Below, piece by piece: positions 47,847-59,569 of a stretch of 64,000 nucleotides of DNA. The notes below the pieces were generated by a model. The model saw only the letters and a list, made by a program, of their open reading frames with translations, had not been told where the DNA came from and did no database searches. The stretch comes from Sambucus nigra (taxonomy: Eukaryota > Streptophyta > Magnoliopsida > Dipsacales > Adoxaceae): the NCBI GenBank assembly GCA_949130495.1, contig OX422208.1, positions 687,657,702-687,721,701 on the forward strand. The letters are read 5' to 3'. A program made the position numbers and the translations under genes. Position 1 is the stretch's first letter, and each line of letters opens with the position of its first letter.

Positions 47847-48656
47847 ATGGTAAAAAACATGAAAATGAAAAGTGGGGAAGAATACACAGGAGCTAGGGCG
47901 GTGCTCGGGTGAGGAGAGGGAGAACAGGGGTGGTGGGGTCGGGTGAGAGAGAGAGAGAGAGCTGCTCGGGCAGAGAGAATGAGAGAAATGAGTTTGTGGG
48001 ATTGAATCCCACTTATAGTGTCCAATACTACATATTTTTGGTACCAAATTCGTGCAGTCTGTACTCGTTTAATTTGGGACTCCTTTAAATAAGATCAAAC
48101 AGATATTTAGGTGCACCATCGACATTCGATAATCATCAAATGTGAGAGGATTTGGTACTCATTAATAATTTTAACGTGTACTTTTTTTACATTTTATTGA
48201 TTCTAACCAACTCCAAATTAGTATGAGGACTTTTTTATACGGGGAGAGGGCGGTTGGGTTGTCAAAATATCTCCTTAGATAGTTTGATAACTTTTATTAT
48301 TTGTATTTTGATCTCCTAAGTTTTTACAGCTCGGAAATAACTTTATACCCCTTTTATTTTAACCCAAATATTAACACATAAAAATATATTTGGTTTGAAA
48401 CTAAATTCAATATTTTTGTTTTAAAGTAAATTGGTATATAAAAATAAAAATATTTTAAGCATAAATAATATTTTAAGCATGTAATGAAATTTTAGACCAA
48501 AAATATATTTGGTACTTAATGGCTGAATGAGGTTTGACATAAACAAATATTTTTAATTTTACTTTGAGTTGGTTTTAGTATAAAATAAAAAAAAAGTCTT
48601 ATTCTGACTAAAAAGTAACTTAAATTTTAATTTATAAATAAATGTGGCTTGTTATA

Positions 48657-49253
48657 GAGGCGATCTCTTGGACCGCTGGCTCAAATCCTTCATTGTATTC
48701 TTTCTCCAGATCATTCCCTTGAACCCGCTCCATTGCACACTTTTCCTCTGGAGGATTATCTATGAAGGATCTTACATTGAATAAAGGTCTTCAAATTAGA
48801 CAATTTGGTATCCACACTGTTGATATCATTTTGAGTTCGCTTGGCTTCTTCAACCGCTTTCACCTTCGCATGTAGAATGATGAACGGACGAAGCTTTTGA
48901 TTGACTAAATGGTCAAGTTATAGCTAAGCAAAATGTTAGTCACCTTCAAAAGCGGACAAACACCATTTGGGTTTTGACTCTTCTAAACCTTATCCAAATC
49001 TCAATGAGTGATTTATTAGTCGGAAGGATTTGTGTTTAGAAAATGATTTGCAGATAAATCAAGTCAGAAAGAGATAATTTTTAGTACTTAAGAAAAATGA
49101 AAATGATCGAATGCCCAACCAGGTGCCCCGTTTATGGCTGGAACCCTGAGATCCTCGAAACTCCCCAGAAAACACAAAGATATTCCTATTGGTATCCTTT
49201 TGTTCTCAGTAAAAAAATATAATCAAGTTACGGGACTGTTCCCCTGACTTAGA
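48657..49253 (-). pseudogene. Antisense coding remnant, probably of the split Tat element
   Basis: On the minus strand between about 48890 and 48657 the sequence reads KAVEEAKRTQNDINSVDTKL, then in another frame NPPEEKCAMERVQGNDLEKE and EGFEPAVQEIAS. This is charged, coiled-coil-like and protein-like. It ends at the border of element E, and comparable antisense sequence resumes at about 5245 on the other side of E. This fits a single antisense ORF split by E, but the link is inferred from position and character, not from a sequence match. The part 48960-49253 shows nothing clear. Confidence 0.4.
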
Positions 49254-49269
49254 TGTGACACCCCACCTA

Positions 49270-50398
49270 TGTAAGGACATAATTTTATAAATGCCCGGGG
49301 TAGAATCTAGAAATTTTTTGTTTTCCCTAGATTATAGTTTGTATGTCTGATACCGCTACATTCGACACGTCAACACGATCATCCACTACGGCCTTTATCC
49401 GAATCCAGGCATCCATTATCTTCTCACGTGCATCATTCTACATGCGACGTGTTGCTCAACCGTTTCCCACTACTCCACTACGTAATATTGGTAAAATGAT
49501 TTATTGGAGTTGTTTATATTTGCATAAATATTTGGGAAATTTTTTAGAAAATATTTTTTGAAGTCTGAATTATATTTTTATCAAAAGCAAAAAAAATTCT
49601 AAGTGTAGAAGCGGAGTGCCTCGATCGTCGAGCTCGTTCAAACGAGCTGCCACTGTCGTTTGAGCGAGATAAGCATCTCGCGCGAAGTCGTTCGAACGAC
49701 ATGTGTCCTTCATTCGAGCGAGATGCCTATCTCATTCGAACGTCGCCTCCGCCGCCTTGATTTTGGTATAAATATCAGTGTGAATTCTACACATTTTCCC
49801 AAGTCTTTTACGCACCAGTTTCTGCGTTTTCACAACCCAAAAAATAGACTTCACTTTTTTAAGGTTTTATACCTTTTTTTATTCACAAATACATTCCTAT
49901 ATATATGTGTGAATCTTTAAACCTTCAAAATGATTGTTTACTCATCTGGAGTAACTTGTGGGGAGAACACTACAACCGGAGAGTTGCGTGCTATTGTGGA
50001 GGGAGTCCTTATGGAGTAACTTGTGAAGAAGTCGTTTCTCTTCTTTATTGCTGACCACCTGGAGTTCTTGCAGAAGATTCCAGCCGAGATATCAGAATCG
50101 ACACCTGAGGATATTTCGTATATTACTCTTGTTTTCATTGTAATCCGTGTAAATCGTTCTTTACAAATTATAGTGAAAATAAAAAGGTTTTGCCCTTTTG
50201 GGGGATTTTTGGTGAAATTGTTTGTTTTATCCTCCATGCTTTATTTTATTAGAAAAATCATCTAGATGCATGTTTTAGGGTTTAACTAAAATTTAGGAAT
50301 AATTAAAATTGGATTTTATTCGAGAAGTCGCAATATTTCCGCTGTAGTGATTCTACAAATTGGTATCAAAGCTTATTTAAGCGATCACCACTTCTATA
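49270..50398 (+). mobile_element. Truncated Copia insertion: one LTR plus primer-binding site plus 29 nt
   Basis: The LTR (49270-50357) starts TGTAAGGAC and ends GATTCTACA. It is followed by AAT and TGGTATCAAAGC (50361-50372, an initiator-Met primer-binding site with one mismatch) and 26 more bases, then host LTR sequence. Flanking ACCTA (49265-49269) and GCCTA (50399-50403) form the target duplication: the uninterrupted C 5' LTR reads CCCCGCCTAATTAAATAC, which shows that the original was GCCTA. The second LTR and all coding sequence are absent, although the duplication sits directly at the truncated end. Confidence 0.85.
49621..49745. repeat. TCGAACGA-type palindrome cluster in the truncated Copia LTR
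   Basis: Imperfect CTCGTTCAAACGAG, GTCGTTCGAACGAC and ATCTCATTCGAACG blocks, about 350-475 bp from the LTR start. This is the same depth as in the gag-only Copia and the solo LTR at 61362. Confidence 0.85.
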
Positions 50399-50898
50399 GC
50401 CTAATTAAATACCGAGTGATCAGTCCTTTATTAAATTAAATCAGAATATCCAGTTGGTTCAGAATATGCATCACTGTCAAAAACTTACTATTAACACTAA
50501 CCACCTAATATTTAAGAAGGTGGATGTCAAAATTTTATCTTTTAATTAACATAAAATTAAATTAACTTATTATTAAACATACACCATTCAAACTAATCTC
50601 ATAAGAAATAAATGACTGCAGTAAAAAAATGTGACTGGAGCAAACACTTTCAGCCTAAATACCAAATAAAATAATCCAATAAATAAACTAACAACTGAAA
50701 GGAGTAAATACATAAATCCACAATCTCTGACTGTCTGAATAAGAAAAAGGGGTGACATGCCCTAACTGAAGAAAATAACTCAAGATAAAGAAACGAAAGT
50801 CATGGAGGCATCTACTACCAAGTCCTATAACTTCCACAGCAACTACATCTCGTCAGATGAACGAAACTCCTATGCTTGGTGTCCCTGTGGTTGGGCAC

Positions 50899-52616
50899 CT
50901 AAAATAATTTGACAAAAGAAAAGAGATTTGCAATAAACGGGTCAAAGCCCCAGTTGAAAACAGTATAAAAATTAACAAGTGCTTAAATGAAAACAATATC
51001 ACATATAGTGTCCATGCTAGATTCTCGTACTCTCACTTGAGATATTCACCTCTCATCTAATGTGCACACCTAACGCGTATACTTAACCCATCCTAGTTAT
51101 GCCACTGAGCCTAACTAGTTCAATAATGCATAAGCATCAGGCCAATACTTAACAATGTTTATCCGTATTGCCCGTATCCCGTATTACCATATCTTAAGGA
51201 TCGTTATTCACATACACAACCATTATTCTCATAGTCATTATTTTCCTCTTTAAGTTAATTTAATAAATATCGTTATTTCAATATCTACTAAACACGGACA
51301 GTAGAATAAGTAAATGGTATCCATATATTTATCTCTCTATATATATATACTAATTCTTCACCCTTGGGTTAGGGCCCCCTTGGTTCAATGCATACTCATC
51401 ATGTCCCGGTGCATCACTCATTGCATGAAAGACTATAGGTTCAATCTCTCGCGAACCATCAAAACAAACACACATATTGGAGGCGAACATAGTTCCAAGC
51501 CTATGGGTTACGCACATATCTCCGCACCCATATGGATGTCAATATTATCGTTCTCACTAATAGCCCGTACATAGGTTTTATGTTCTAGTGGTACGAATCA
51601 AAGTCCCCCTAAGGCTCCTAAAGATATGATCGCCCACAACGCGCAACCCCCACCCAATAACAAGCAAAGTAGGTATGTTATACACACAATAATTCAATCA
51701 ATAGGTATACACACAACCTATAATATTTATTAGGTATTTACGCGACCCAAATCCCCGAATTTATACGTAGTATTAATATCTCTAATACTCATGTTACTCT
51801 ATCCGTACGATTAATCTCTATATCATATATATTCCATAAGGCCCTATTATTCTGACATATTCCCTTAGTAGTTACACAATCATCTCACCACTAGAGTATG
51901 TAATGATGTCACTCAATAATAGCGTATGTCATTATCTCTCACTCGAATCAACCTTGTAATGTTTTAACTTGTCCGGGAAATAATTTGAACTTATGAAATC
52001 TCATTACAAGCTGGGAAATTCTCGTTCGAACGAAACCTCGAACGAACTAAGGCTTGAATTTTTGTTAGAAGCTCGTTCGAACGAGGTCGTTCGAACAGAT
52101 TCGAACAAACCTACTCTCTGAATTATCATTGGATAGGTCATTGGAATTCTCGTTCGAATGACACAGGTTGTTCGAATGAGAATACTGCATTTCGTCCATA
52201 ACCTCCAAAAACTGTGTTTTTCCAACTTTTTAATCACCCAAATCATCCAAAACTTTACCAAACTCAAATCCAACGATTCTAAATTATAACCACCAGTAAT
52301 GGAAGGATTTCTAACGTATTTTTAACATCAAACCCTTACAATTTCATCATAGATTCAGATTAATTTCTTAAATCCTTAAAAAGCCCTAATCACCCTTTAT
52401 GAACAATTAAACCCAGATTTGATTTCGTAATTTCAACATCTAAAACCCCAATTTCTTATCCCCAAAATATGGTTATTCAACTACATGCAAAAACCTATAC
52501 CACAATCATAGATTAATACCCAATTCCAATCCCAAATTTCATAATATCAGGAATAAATAATCAACTAGTCTAATATGGACATTATATGCTCTAAGTTAAG
52601 CAATATAGACACTTGC
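50899..52616 (-). other. Candidate leader intron inside the C LTR
   Basis: The minus-strand donor AAAAG|GCAAGTGTC and acceptor TTATTTTAG before GTGCCCAACCACAGGGACAC are at positions homologous to element A. The length is 1718 nt, close to 1745 nt in A, despite strong divergence between the two LTRs. Confidence 0.4.
52021..52180. repeat. TTCGAACGA palindrome cluster in the C LTR
   Basis: CTCGTTCGAACGA units as in the Copia gag-only LTR, although the two elements belong to different superfamilies. They lie about 450-600 nt downstream of the donor motif. Confidence 0.88.
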
Positions 52617-53295
52617 CTTTTTCATGAAAGTCTTATCCGTCCCTTGAAATTGATACGATCTTGTTCCTATCTTCCCGATCTACGTTTTAATGGTATTTTT
52701 GGTGTAAGAAGATTGGGTTTGATCTTAGTGTTTCTATAAGTTCTCTCATTCTTCCTCCTTGGTTCCCTCTCTATTTTTGCAGAACATAACCTTAACTGCT
52801 ACTACTTAAAGGATGATATATCAATCTAATTTTGTCTATTAATAAATCAAATTTTTTCAAAAGTTTAAAATACCCCTCTGGGGTGTCAGGTTGGCCTAAA
52901 GTTGGCTCCTACTCCAAACTAAACCCCCAAGTAGTCTTTTCTAACTATCTCGACCCTTCCGGACACATTGGCGTACTCAAAATGGCCATCAGAATAACCA
53001 AAAATAAAATTACGTTTTAATTCCTCATTTAAGTCCCGACACGATTCACACGCGCGTCCCAACCAAGTTTACTCTAACTGTCGCTTTTTTCACTCACGAT
53101 AATTATAATACATTCATAATCATATATTAATTTACTCACTAAGTAAGCTTCAACATAATTCAAGCCAATAAATACTAACTCTCATTAAGCTAGTAATTAT
53201 TTATTTAAATTCGTATTAATTATAAGTAATTTTCCCATTTAAATGAATTAATCCTATAATTAGAATAAAATCTTTCAAAAATATGGGGTATTACA

Positions 53296-53312
53296 TACTC
53301 CCCCCATAATAA
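53296..53312 (-). other. Polypurine tract of chromovirus C
   Basis: The minus strand reads TTATTATGGGGGGAGTA directly before TGTAATACCCC. Confidence 0.8.
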
Positions 53313-53359
53313 AGGAATTTCATCTCGAAATTCGAAAAAGAGTAAAAATAATGGTATAC

Positions 53360-54640
53360 TTGGTAGGAATAACTCTGGATACTTGTTGAGCATCTCATCA
53401 TTGCACTCCTAGGTGGACTCATCAACATTATGATGCCTCCACTAAACACGTACTAATGACACTACCTTTGACTTCAATTTCCTCTTGCTATAGTCTAGGA
53501 TAGCAATTGGTCCCTCCTCGTAGGAAATATCAAGTTGCAGGTCAATCTCCTCTAAAGTAATATGAGTGTGGGCCATGTCATCACGAAGATATCTCCTTAG
53601 CAAAGAAATATGGAACACGTCATGAATCCTATGCAAGTGCCCGTACCCCAAGTCTGTAAACCACTAGCCCAATCCTCTCAATAATAGGTAATGGCCCTAC
53701 GTACCTCGGTGCCAACTTCCCATTTTTCCCAAACTGCAATATCCCATTCGTAGGAGATACTTGTAATGATACATGATCCCCCACAGTGAACTCCTTAAAG
53801 AATTTCTTGGCATCGGCGTAGCTCTTATGTTTATCCTGAGAAACCTGAATACGGCCCCGAATGAACTCAATCTTAGCCGAGGTGTCCTGGATCACCTTTG
53901 TCCCAAGTAACTTATTCTCCCTCACCTCGAGCCAGCATGTTGGAGAAGGAAAAGGTCTACCATATAGCACCTTAAATGGATCCATGCCAATAGTAAACTG
54001 GTAGGAGTCATTATAAGAAAACTTGACCAGTGGTAGGTACTGCTCCCAACCCCCGTCAAAATCGAGGATACACATTCACAGCATGTGCTCTAACATCTGA
54101 TCTGTCCGCTCTGTCTTCCCATCCATCTGCGGGTGATAGGCCGAACTCAATCGTAACTACGTACCCATGGCCTCCTGGAAGCTCTCCCAAAATGTGAACA
54201 CAAAATTTTTATCCCAATCGAACACAATATCAAGGGGAACCCCATGGAGTCTCACTATCTCGACAATGAATATTTGAGTGTACTTACCTTTAGTATAGTC
54301 GATCCGAAATGACAAAAAATAAGCTACTTGGTCAATCGATCCACTATCACCCATATGGAATCGGGATTCTCTACGATGTAGGAAGCCCTATGATAAAATC
54401 GATGGAAATGCTATCCCATTTCCACATAGGGATCTCTAATAGCTGTAAGAGCCCTGGCGGTCTCTGGTGGTCCACTTTTACCAGCTCACAAATGTCACAT
54501 TTTAAAACAAACTCGGTGATGTCCTTCTTTACTATACTCCACTAGTATTGTCGCCTCATATCTTGGTACATCTTATCCCCTCCGGGATGTACTGTAAATC
54601 ATGAACCATGTGATTCCTCCATTATCGCATGTCATAAATC
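53360..54640 (-). pseudogene. Chromovirus C integrase and chromodomain (pseudogene)
   Basis: Zinc region: HPGGDKMYQDMRRQY and KKDITEFVLKC (about 54500-54590). Core: PMWKWDSISIDFI, VIVDRLTK (first Asp, about 54320-54345), IVRLHGVPLDIVFDWDKNF (second Asp region) and a Glu region near 54110. C-terminal part 53629-54075 includes GGWEQYLPLVKFSYNDSYQ and APRYVGPLPIIERIG. The chromodomain reads ISYEEGPIAILDYSKR and VSLVRV-stop-WRHHNVDEST (about 53390-53525). Several stops break it. Unlike element A, it retains the segment with the first catalytic Asp. Confidence 0.85.
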
Positions 54641-55330
54641 CTCTCCCTTTAGAACTACTAGTCTTCCATTGAAGTGTAAGCCCCTATCTGAGCTCACAGA
54701 ATACGACTCTGCCCTCTCGACTAGAAGTTGTACAATCTGATCCTAATAGAACGAGTTTGCTGACTGAGCCTGTATCACTCCAGTAATGATCTTGGGTGTA
54801 ACCATCATCACCGACATAAATGAGCGAACAAATGCCTCCTAATATTGTAGTTCCTTCCATTTTTCCTTCAACACCTCGTCCACCTCACCTGATGGTCTTC
54901 GACTAAACGCGTCTGCTACCACATTAGCCTTCTTCGGGTAGTACTGGATGTCAAACTGATATTCCTTCACAAATTCAAGCCACCTCCGCTGTCGCATATT
55001 CAATTCCCTTTGCGTGAATAGGTATTGCAGTGACTTGTGATCTGTGAATAGGGTAAATTTCTCCCCCAAGAGGTAATGTCTCCATACCTAAAGTGCAAAC
55101 ATGATTGCCACTAACTCCAAGTCGGGGTGGGGTAGCTCCTCTTGTGAGGCTTAAGCTTGCGGTAAGCTTAAGCTATCGCCTTATCCTCCTGCTGAAGCTC
55201 ACCCCAAGTCCTAGTAAGGATGCATCAGTATAGACAAAGTATTTCACCCCGGCCTAAGTAGCAGTAGAACTGGTGCTGAAGTCAGCTTGTTCTTCAGCTC
55301 ATCAAAAGCCAATTGGCAGGCATCATCCCA
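54641..55330 (-). pseudogene. Chromovirus C RNase H (pseudogene)
   Basis: [28 protein letters not shown] and [13 protein letters not shown] (about 54880-55055) form an intact 76-codon piece. The N-terminal part (catalytic YTDAS region) is degraded around 55210-55260. The stretch 54641-54840 is the linker toward integrase. Confidence 0.82.
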
Positions 55331-56100
55331 TATAAATGGCACCCCTTTGTGAGTGAAATTTGTCATCGGACCCGCTATCTTCGAGAATCCTGAAGAAATT
55401 TCCTGTAGTATACTTCCATCACCAAGAAACTATGTTTCTCTATCATCATCGTGGGCTTTCCCCACTCCCTCACCGTTGACACCTTCCCCGGGTCTACGAA
55501 TATCCCTTCTTCAGAAACTATGTGCCCCAAAAATTGAACTTCTCTCAGCCAGAACCCACACTTCTCATATTTTGTATATAACTCATGCTCACATAGTGTC
55601 GGTAAAACTAGCCTCAAATGCTCGGCATGCTCCTCCTCAGTCCGGGAATAGATCAAGATGTCATCACTGAAGATAATGACAATTTGACTTAAGCACTCTA
55701 CGAACACCCTGTTCATCAAGTCCATGAATATGAGTGGTATGTTGGTTAAACCAAATGGCATAACCCTAAACTCATAGGATCCATATCTAGTCAAGAAGGC
55801 AATCTTAGACATGTACTACTCTCTGATACGTAACTTATGGTATCTTGGCCTCAAGTCTATTTTCGAGAAATAAGAAGAACTCCTCAACTGGTCGAATAGG
55901 TCATCGATTAGGGGAAACGGATACTTATTCAGTATCGTGACCTTATTGAACTCTCGATAGTCCATACACAAGCATAACATCCCATCTTTCTTCTTTACAA
56001 ATATCACGGGAGCACCCAGGGTGAGGTAATCCTATGGATGAAGCCCTGACCCAATATCTACTCGATCTTATCCCGTAGATCACTCATCTTCGCCTGAGCC
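55331..56100 (-). pseudogene. Chromovirus C reverse transcriptase (pseudogene)
   Basis: [19 protein letters not shown] and [15 protein letters not shown] (55816-56007), then [19 protein letters not shown], and FSDDILIYS (about 55645-55672, Ser instead of Ile/Val before the catalytic Asp pair). YEKCGFWLREVQFLGHIV ends the palm/thumb. A frame break separates the two halves at about 55813, and the FLGL-YYR connection is degenerate. Confidence 0.88.
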
Positions 56101-56470
56101 ATATGGTAAGCTTCACGGGATATCGTTCGAGTGTTTGGCGTCAAATCTATCACATACTCTATCTCTCTGCTGGACGGTAGCCCTGGTATGTCCTGAAATA
56201 CATTAGTGAACTCACGAATGACCGGAATCGAATAAGTGTTTTCACCACCCCCTTAAGTTCAATCTCCCAATATCTATACCCACTCCGCGACATATAAAGC
56301 ATATCAATGCCCTATAGACCAATGGTGAGTCTACACTAGTAACTATGCTCTCTTCCGTGTCTAATAGCCCTGTGGCGCATACAAAACTAATGGCAATAAA
56401 ATTATGTGAAGCCCCGTGTCAAATAATTCCCACCCCAAAGTCCCCTGGATAGAAAATGTACCCAAAACCG
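56101..56470 (-). pseudogene. Chromovirus C protease (pseudogene)
   Basis: Near 56415-56430 the minus strand encodes LFDTG in one frame and ASHNFIA in the next, so one base is missing in the G run of the catalytic DTGAS motif. The downstream part toward RT (about 56110-56300) contains the usual linker with stops. Confidence 0.7.
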
Positions 56471-57801
56471 CGGGTGGAGCATGGGGACCTGCGACCCAGT
56501 GGAAGTTGTAGACACGTCCATACTATAGTTGTCCCTATTGGATCGAAACTATTGGTACGACTGGCAATGCTGGCATCTACGATGGTTCTGGGAGGGCGGA
56601 TGGAAATATCGATTGCTGGGGCTCCTGATGAGCGCCCTGCTGCTTCGGGGCTCTACCCTTCCAATTACAATCCTGACATTTATAGCCATTGTTGCCACAA
56701 GTGAATCATCTCCCTAGAAAGTGTCATCCCCTTTGCCCCTGATGGCCGTTACCACCCCTCCCTTGGCCCTGCTAGCCCTGTTAAAAGTGTTGCTGCCCCT
56801 TCTAGCCCTACTGACCAGGCTGAACCTAATGGCCCTATAAAAAACTTCCCTATCCCTACCTGTAGTCACCTGATCCGAACCTCATAGTAGGGTCCCCATG
56901 GTGGGCACTCTGCTCACCATGTCTCTACTGACTCCGAGCTGGTTGTGCCCAACTGACACCATTACCTCTTATCAAGCCCTGCTGGCTAGACTCCCCCACT
57001 CATTTTCTTCCCTTCAGATGGAAGCGGTGATCCGAGTCTTGTAGTAGGGCATCCTTATGTACATTAGTATATGCACTTAACGAAAGATTACCCAAAAGGT
57101 GCTGAAGAATGCTCCATGTCAAGCCGTCCATAAATATCTAAATTTTTTCCCCTCACTAGGTACCTCATCTGGCACCAGATTAATCAATATGGCGAACTCT
57201 TCCTCGTATTCCGAAATGTCCTTACCCTCCTGGGTGAGATCCAATAATTTTTGGCTCATCTCAGTCTGAACAGCGAAAGGAAAATATTTGCGATCGAATC
57301 GCACGCTAAAGTCCTAAATAGTCATGTGGTCTCTCTCCTCAGCAGTGGTAATAAACTCCCACCACTGCAGTGCCGCTTAAAAGTAGCTAGTATCTTCTTA
57401 TGAACCTCAGTGCTCTCGTACATCCTCAAGTTTTTTTGAATATCCTTTTTCCACTGGCTCGCTACCACAACATCTAACTTTCTGCGAACTCTAGAGGGTG
57501 TGCCTTCTGGAAGGCATCTTTGACTCGCTCCCAAGCTGGTGCTCGGACTTGGTGCTTCTAGAAAGCATCTTTGACTCGCTCCCAAGCATCTTGTTATGCT
57601 TATAGAAGGGAATACTTGACCTGGTGCTGGGACCACTACCGGTGCCTGGGGAGGCGCTTCCTGTACCACGACCAAAGCTGCATTTCCCTCATGCGCTACG
57701 ATAGCGGCACCCTCCGCAGCATTCATCGTGCCCTGGGATGGAACTGGCTGGGGCTCGGGCTGGGAATTCCTAGGAGCTCGCTCTGCACGTCTGGGAGGCA
57801 T
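56471..57801 (-). pseudogene. gag: Chromovirus C gag (pseudogene)
   Basis: Starts MPPRRAERAPRNSQPEPQ at 57801, directly after a splice-acceptor-like tract (TTCTCTCTCATTTCAG). A Gln/Pro/Ala-rich N-terminus is followed by a 51-bp tandem duplication at 57503-57587. The core gag motif is at about 57119-57304 (RFDRKYFPFAVQTEMSQKLL, then SEYEEEFAILINLVPDEVP). A Gly/Gln-rich linker full of stops follows. A zinc knuckle near 56665-56715 reads FTCGNNGYKCQDC, with Tyr for His and a stop in place of the first Cys. Confidence 0.83.
57503..57587 (-). repeat. 51-bp in-frame tandem duplication in C gag
   Basis: Two copies of a unit encoding AWERVKDAF on the minus strand (57503-57536 and 57554-57587) at 51-bp spacing, equal to 17 codons. 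Element A has a single copy (EGVRDAFQKAHP). Confidence 0.85.
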
Positions 57802-57970
57802 CTGAAATGAGAGAGAAGCTTATAAGTCCACAGTAAATATCTCAAAATAACTAAAGACGTAAAATGCGTAATTAATGAATACAACAGTCCTAAATATAGG
57901 GCTCTATATCACAAAAAGCTACACTGGAAGCATAACAAGATTCCCAGATCCTAAGGACTCTAGAAACTGA

Positions 57971-57983
57971 TGCTCGGATACCA
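57971..57983 (-). other. Primer-binding site of chromovirus C
   Basis: The minus strand reads TGGTATCCGAGCA, two bases after the LTR end. It has one mismatch to TGGTATCAGAGC and is followed by the shared leader TCAGTTTCTAGAGTCCTTAG. Confidence 0.85.
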
Positions 57984-57985
57984 CC

Positions 57986-58727
57986 TGTGACACCCCGCCT
58001 AATTAAATACTGGGTGATCAGTACATTATTAAATTAAATCACAGTATGCAACACTACCAAAAACTTATTAGTAACACTAACCACCTAATATTTAAAAAGG
58101 TTGATGTCAAAATTTTATCTTTTAATTAACATAAAATCAAATTAACCAATTATTAAACATACACCATTCAAACTAATATCATAAGAAATAAATCACTTCA
58201 ATAAAAAATTGTGACTGGAGTAAACACTTCCAGCCTAAATACCAAATATGATAATCCATCAAAATAAACCAACAACTGAAAGGAGTAAATAAATAAATCC
58301 ACAATCTCTGACTGTCTGAATAAAAAAAAGGGGCGACATGCCCTAACGGAAGTAAATAACTCAGGATGAAGAAATGAAAGTCATGGAGGCGACTACTACC
58401 AAAACTTATAACTTTCACAGCAGCTACAATTCGTCAAATAAATGAAACTCCTATACTTGGTGTCCCTGTGACTGGGCACCTAAAATAATTTGACGAAAGA
58501 AAAGAGATTTGCAATAAACGGGTTGGAGACCGACTTGAAAACAGTAAAAATTAGCAAGTGCTTAAATGAAAAAAATAGCACATATAGTGTTCATGTTAGA
58601 TTCTCGTACTCTCACTTGAGATATTCACCTCTCATCTAATGTGCACACCTAACACGTATACTTAACCCATCCTAGTTATGCTACCCTGCCTAACTAGTTC
58701 AATAATGCATAAACATCATGCCAATAC
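57986..58727 (-). repeat. 5' LTR of chromovirus C, visible end
   Basis: Collinear with 49254-51155 (without the Copia fragment). It stops at CCAATAC, where element D begins with TGTGACATCCCGC. AATAC (58723-58727) is the expected left target duplication of D. Confidence 0.9.
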
Positions 58728-59508
58728 TGTGACATCCCGCTTAATAAAATACTGAGTGATCAATCCTATACCAGATTAAAACAGGAGTCTCATATGGTTC
58801 ATTCTTAGCATCACTGACGAAAACCAATTTAATTACTGATAACCTATTAGGCTGGAGTCAAAATTTTATTTAATTAATCTTCTTAATCAAACCAACCAAG
58901 CAAAACATTCACAAAGTTTATGTACACGAAACTAAAATGAAGTAAAATAACCGAACACTCGGTAACATAATACAACTAAATCGAATGCCACGCTAAAAGT
59001 CGGTAAAAGAATAAATGAATACAATTGGGCTATCGGCCCGAATGTTAATACAATGCTTCCTATGTAGATCACAAGGATAGAAGCGTCTAAAATAAACCTA
59101 CACGCATCCACAGCTGCTGCAGCAAACTCTGACTCGAAAGGATCATCATCCAGGCGTCCCTGTGTCTGGAAACTTAAAATATATATGTTTAGCAAGAGAG
59201 GGTAAAATAGCGAAACGGGCCAGAGCCCCAGTTTTGAAAAAAGTTAGCAAGTACTTTAAATGCCATATTTTAAAAATATGAAATCTCTGATATTTAAACT
59301 GGTATCGCACTCTCATGAGATGCACCTCACCCCTCCTCTAATAGTGCACACCTGTCGCATACATTTTAAACAACCCAGTTAAGTTACCCCGCCTAACTAA
59401 TCCCTTTCACCCATCCTCTAAGTCCTCATAACTATCACCTATCCTACGTGATATAATATATGTTATACCGTAAGCTATCACCTAAGCTTTAGTAAACATA
59501 TTCATCGA

Positions 59509-59511
<3 letters not shown>

Positions 59512-59567
<56 letters not shown>
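59512..59567. repeat. (TA)n microsatellite in the D LTR
   Basis: About 55 bp of pure TA. A shorter TA run is at about 60404-60430. Confidence 0.95.

Positions 59568-59569
<2 letters not shown>

Larger units (their letters stand above)
49254..53295 (-). repeat. 3' LTR of chromovirus C
   Basis: Without the Copia fragment and its duplication (1134 bp) this is about 2.9 kb. It ends (plus strand) ATGGGGTATTACA and begins TGTGACACCCCACCTA. It holds the terminal box at 50454-50479, an acceptor block at about 50877-50900, the GGG-CTTTGA-CCC hairpin box at 50938-50951, a palindrome cluster at 52021-52180, the donor motif at 52611-52618, a TATA-like site at about 52814-52822 and a U3 box at 52943-52960. 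Confidence 0.9.
49254..58727 (-). mobile_element. Ty3/gypsy chromovirus C (visible part), nested by a Copia fragment and by element D
   Basis: Minus-strand element: 3' LTR 49254-53295, polypurine tract, chromodomain/integrase, RNase H, RT, protease, gag, primer-binding site, and the first 742 bp (in plus coordinates) of the 5' LTR before element D cuts in at 58728. The remainder of the 5' LTR should lie beyond 64000. The proteins resemble element A closely but carry more stops. Its target duplication cannot be tested. Confidence 0.9.
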
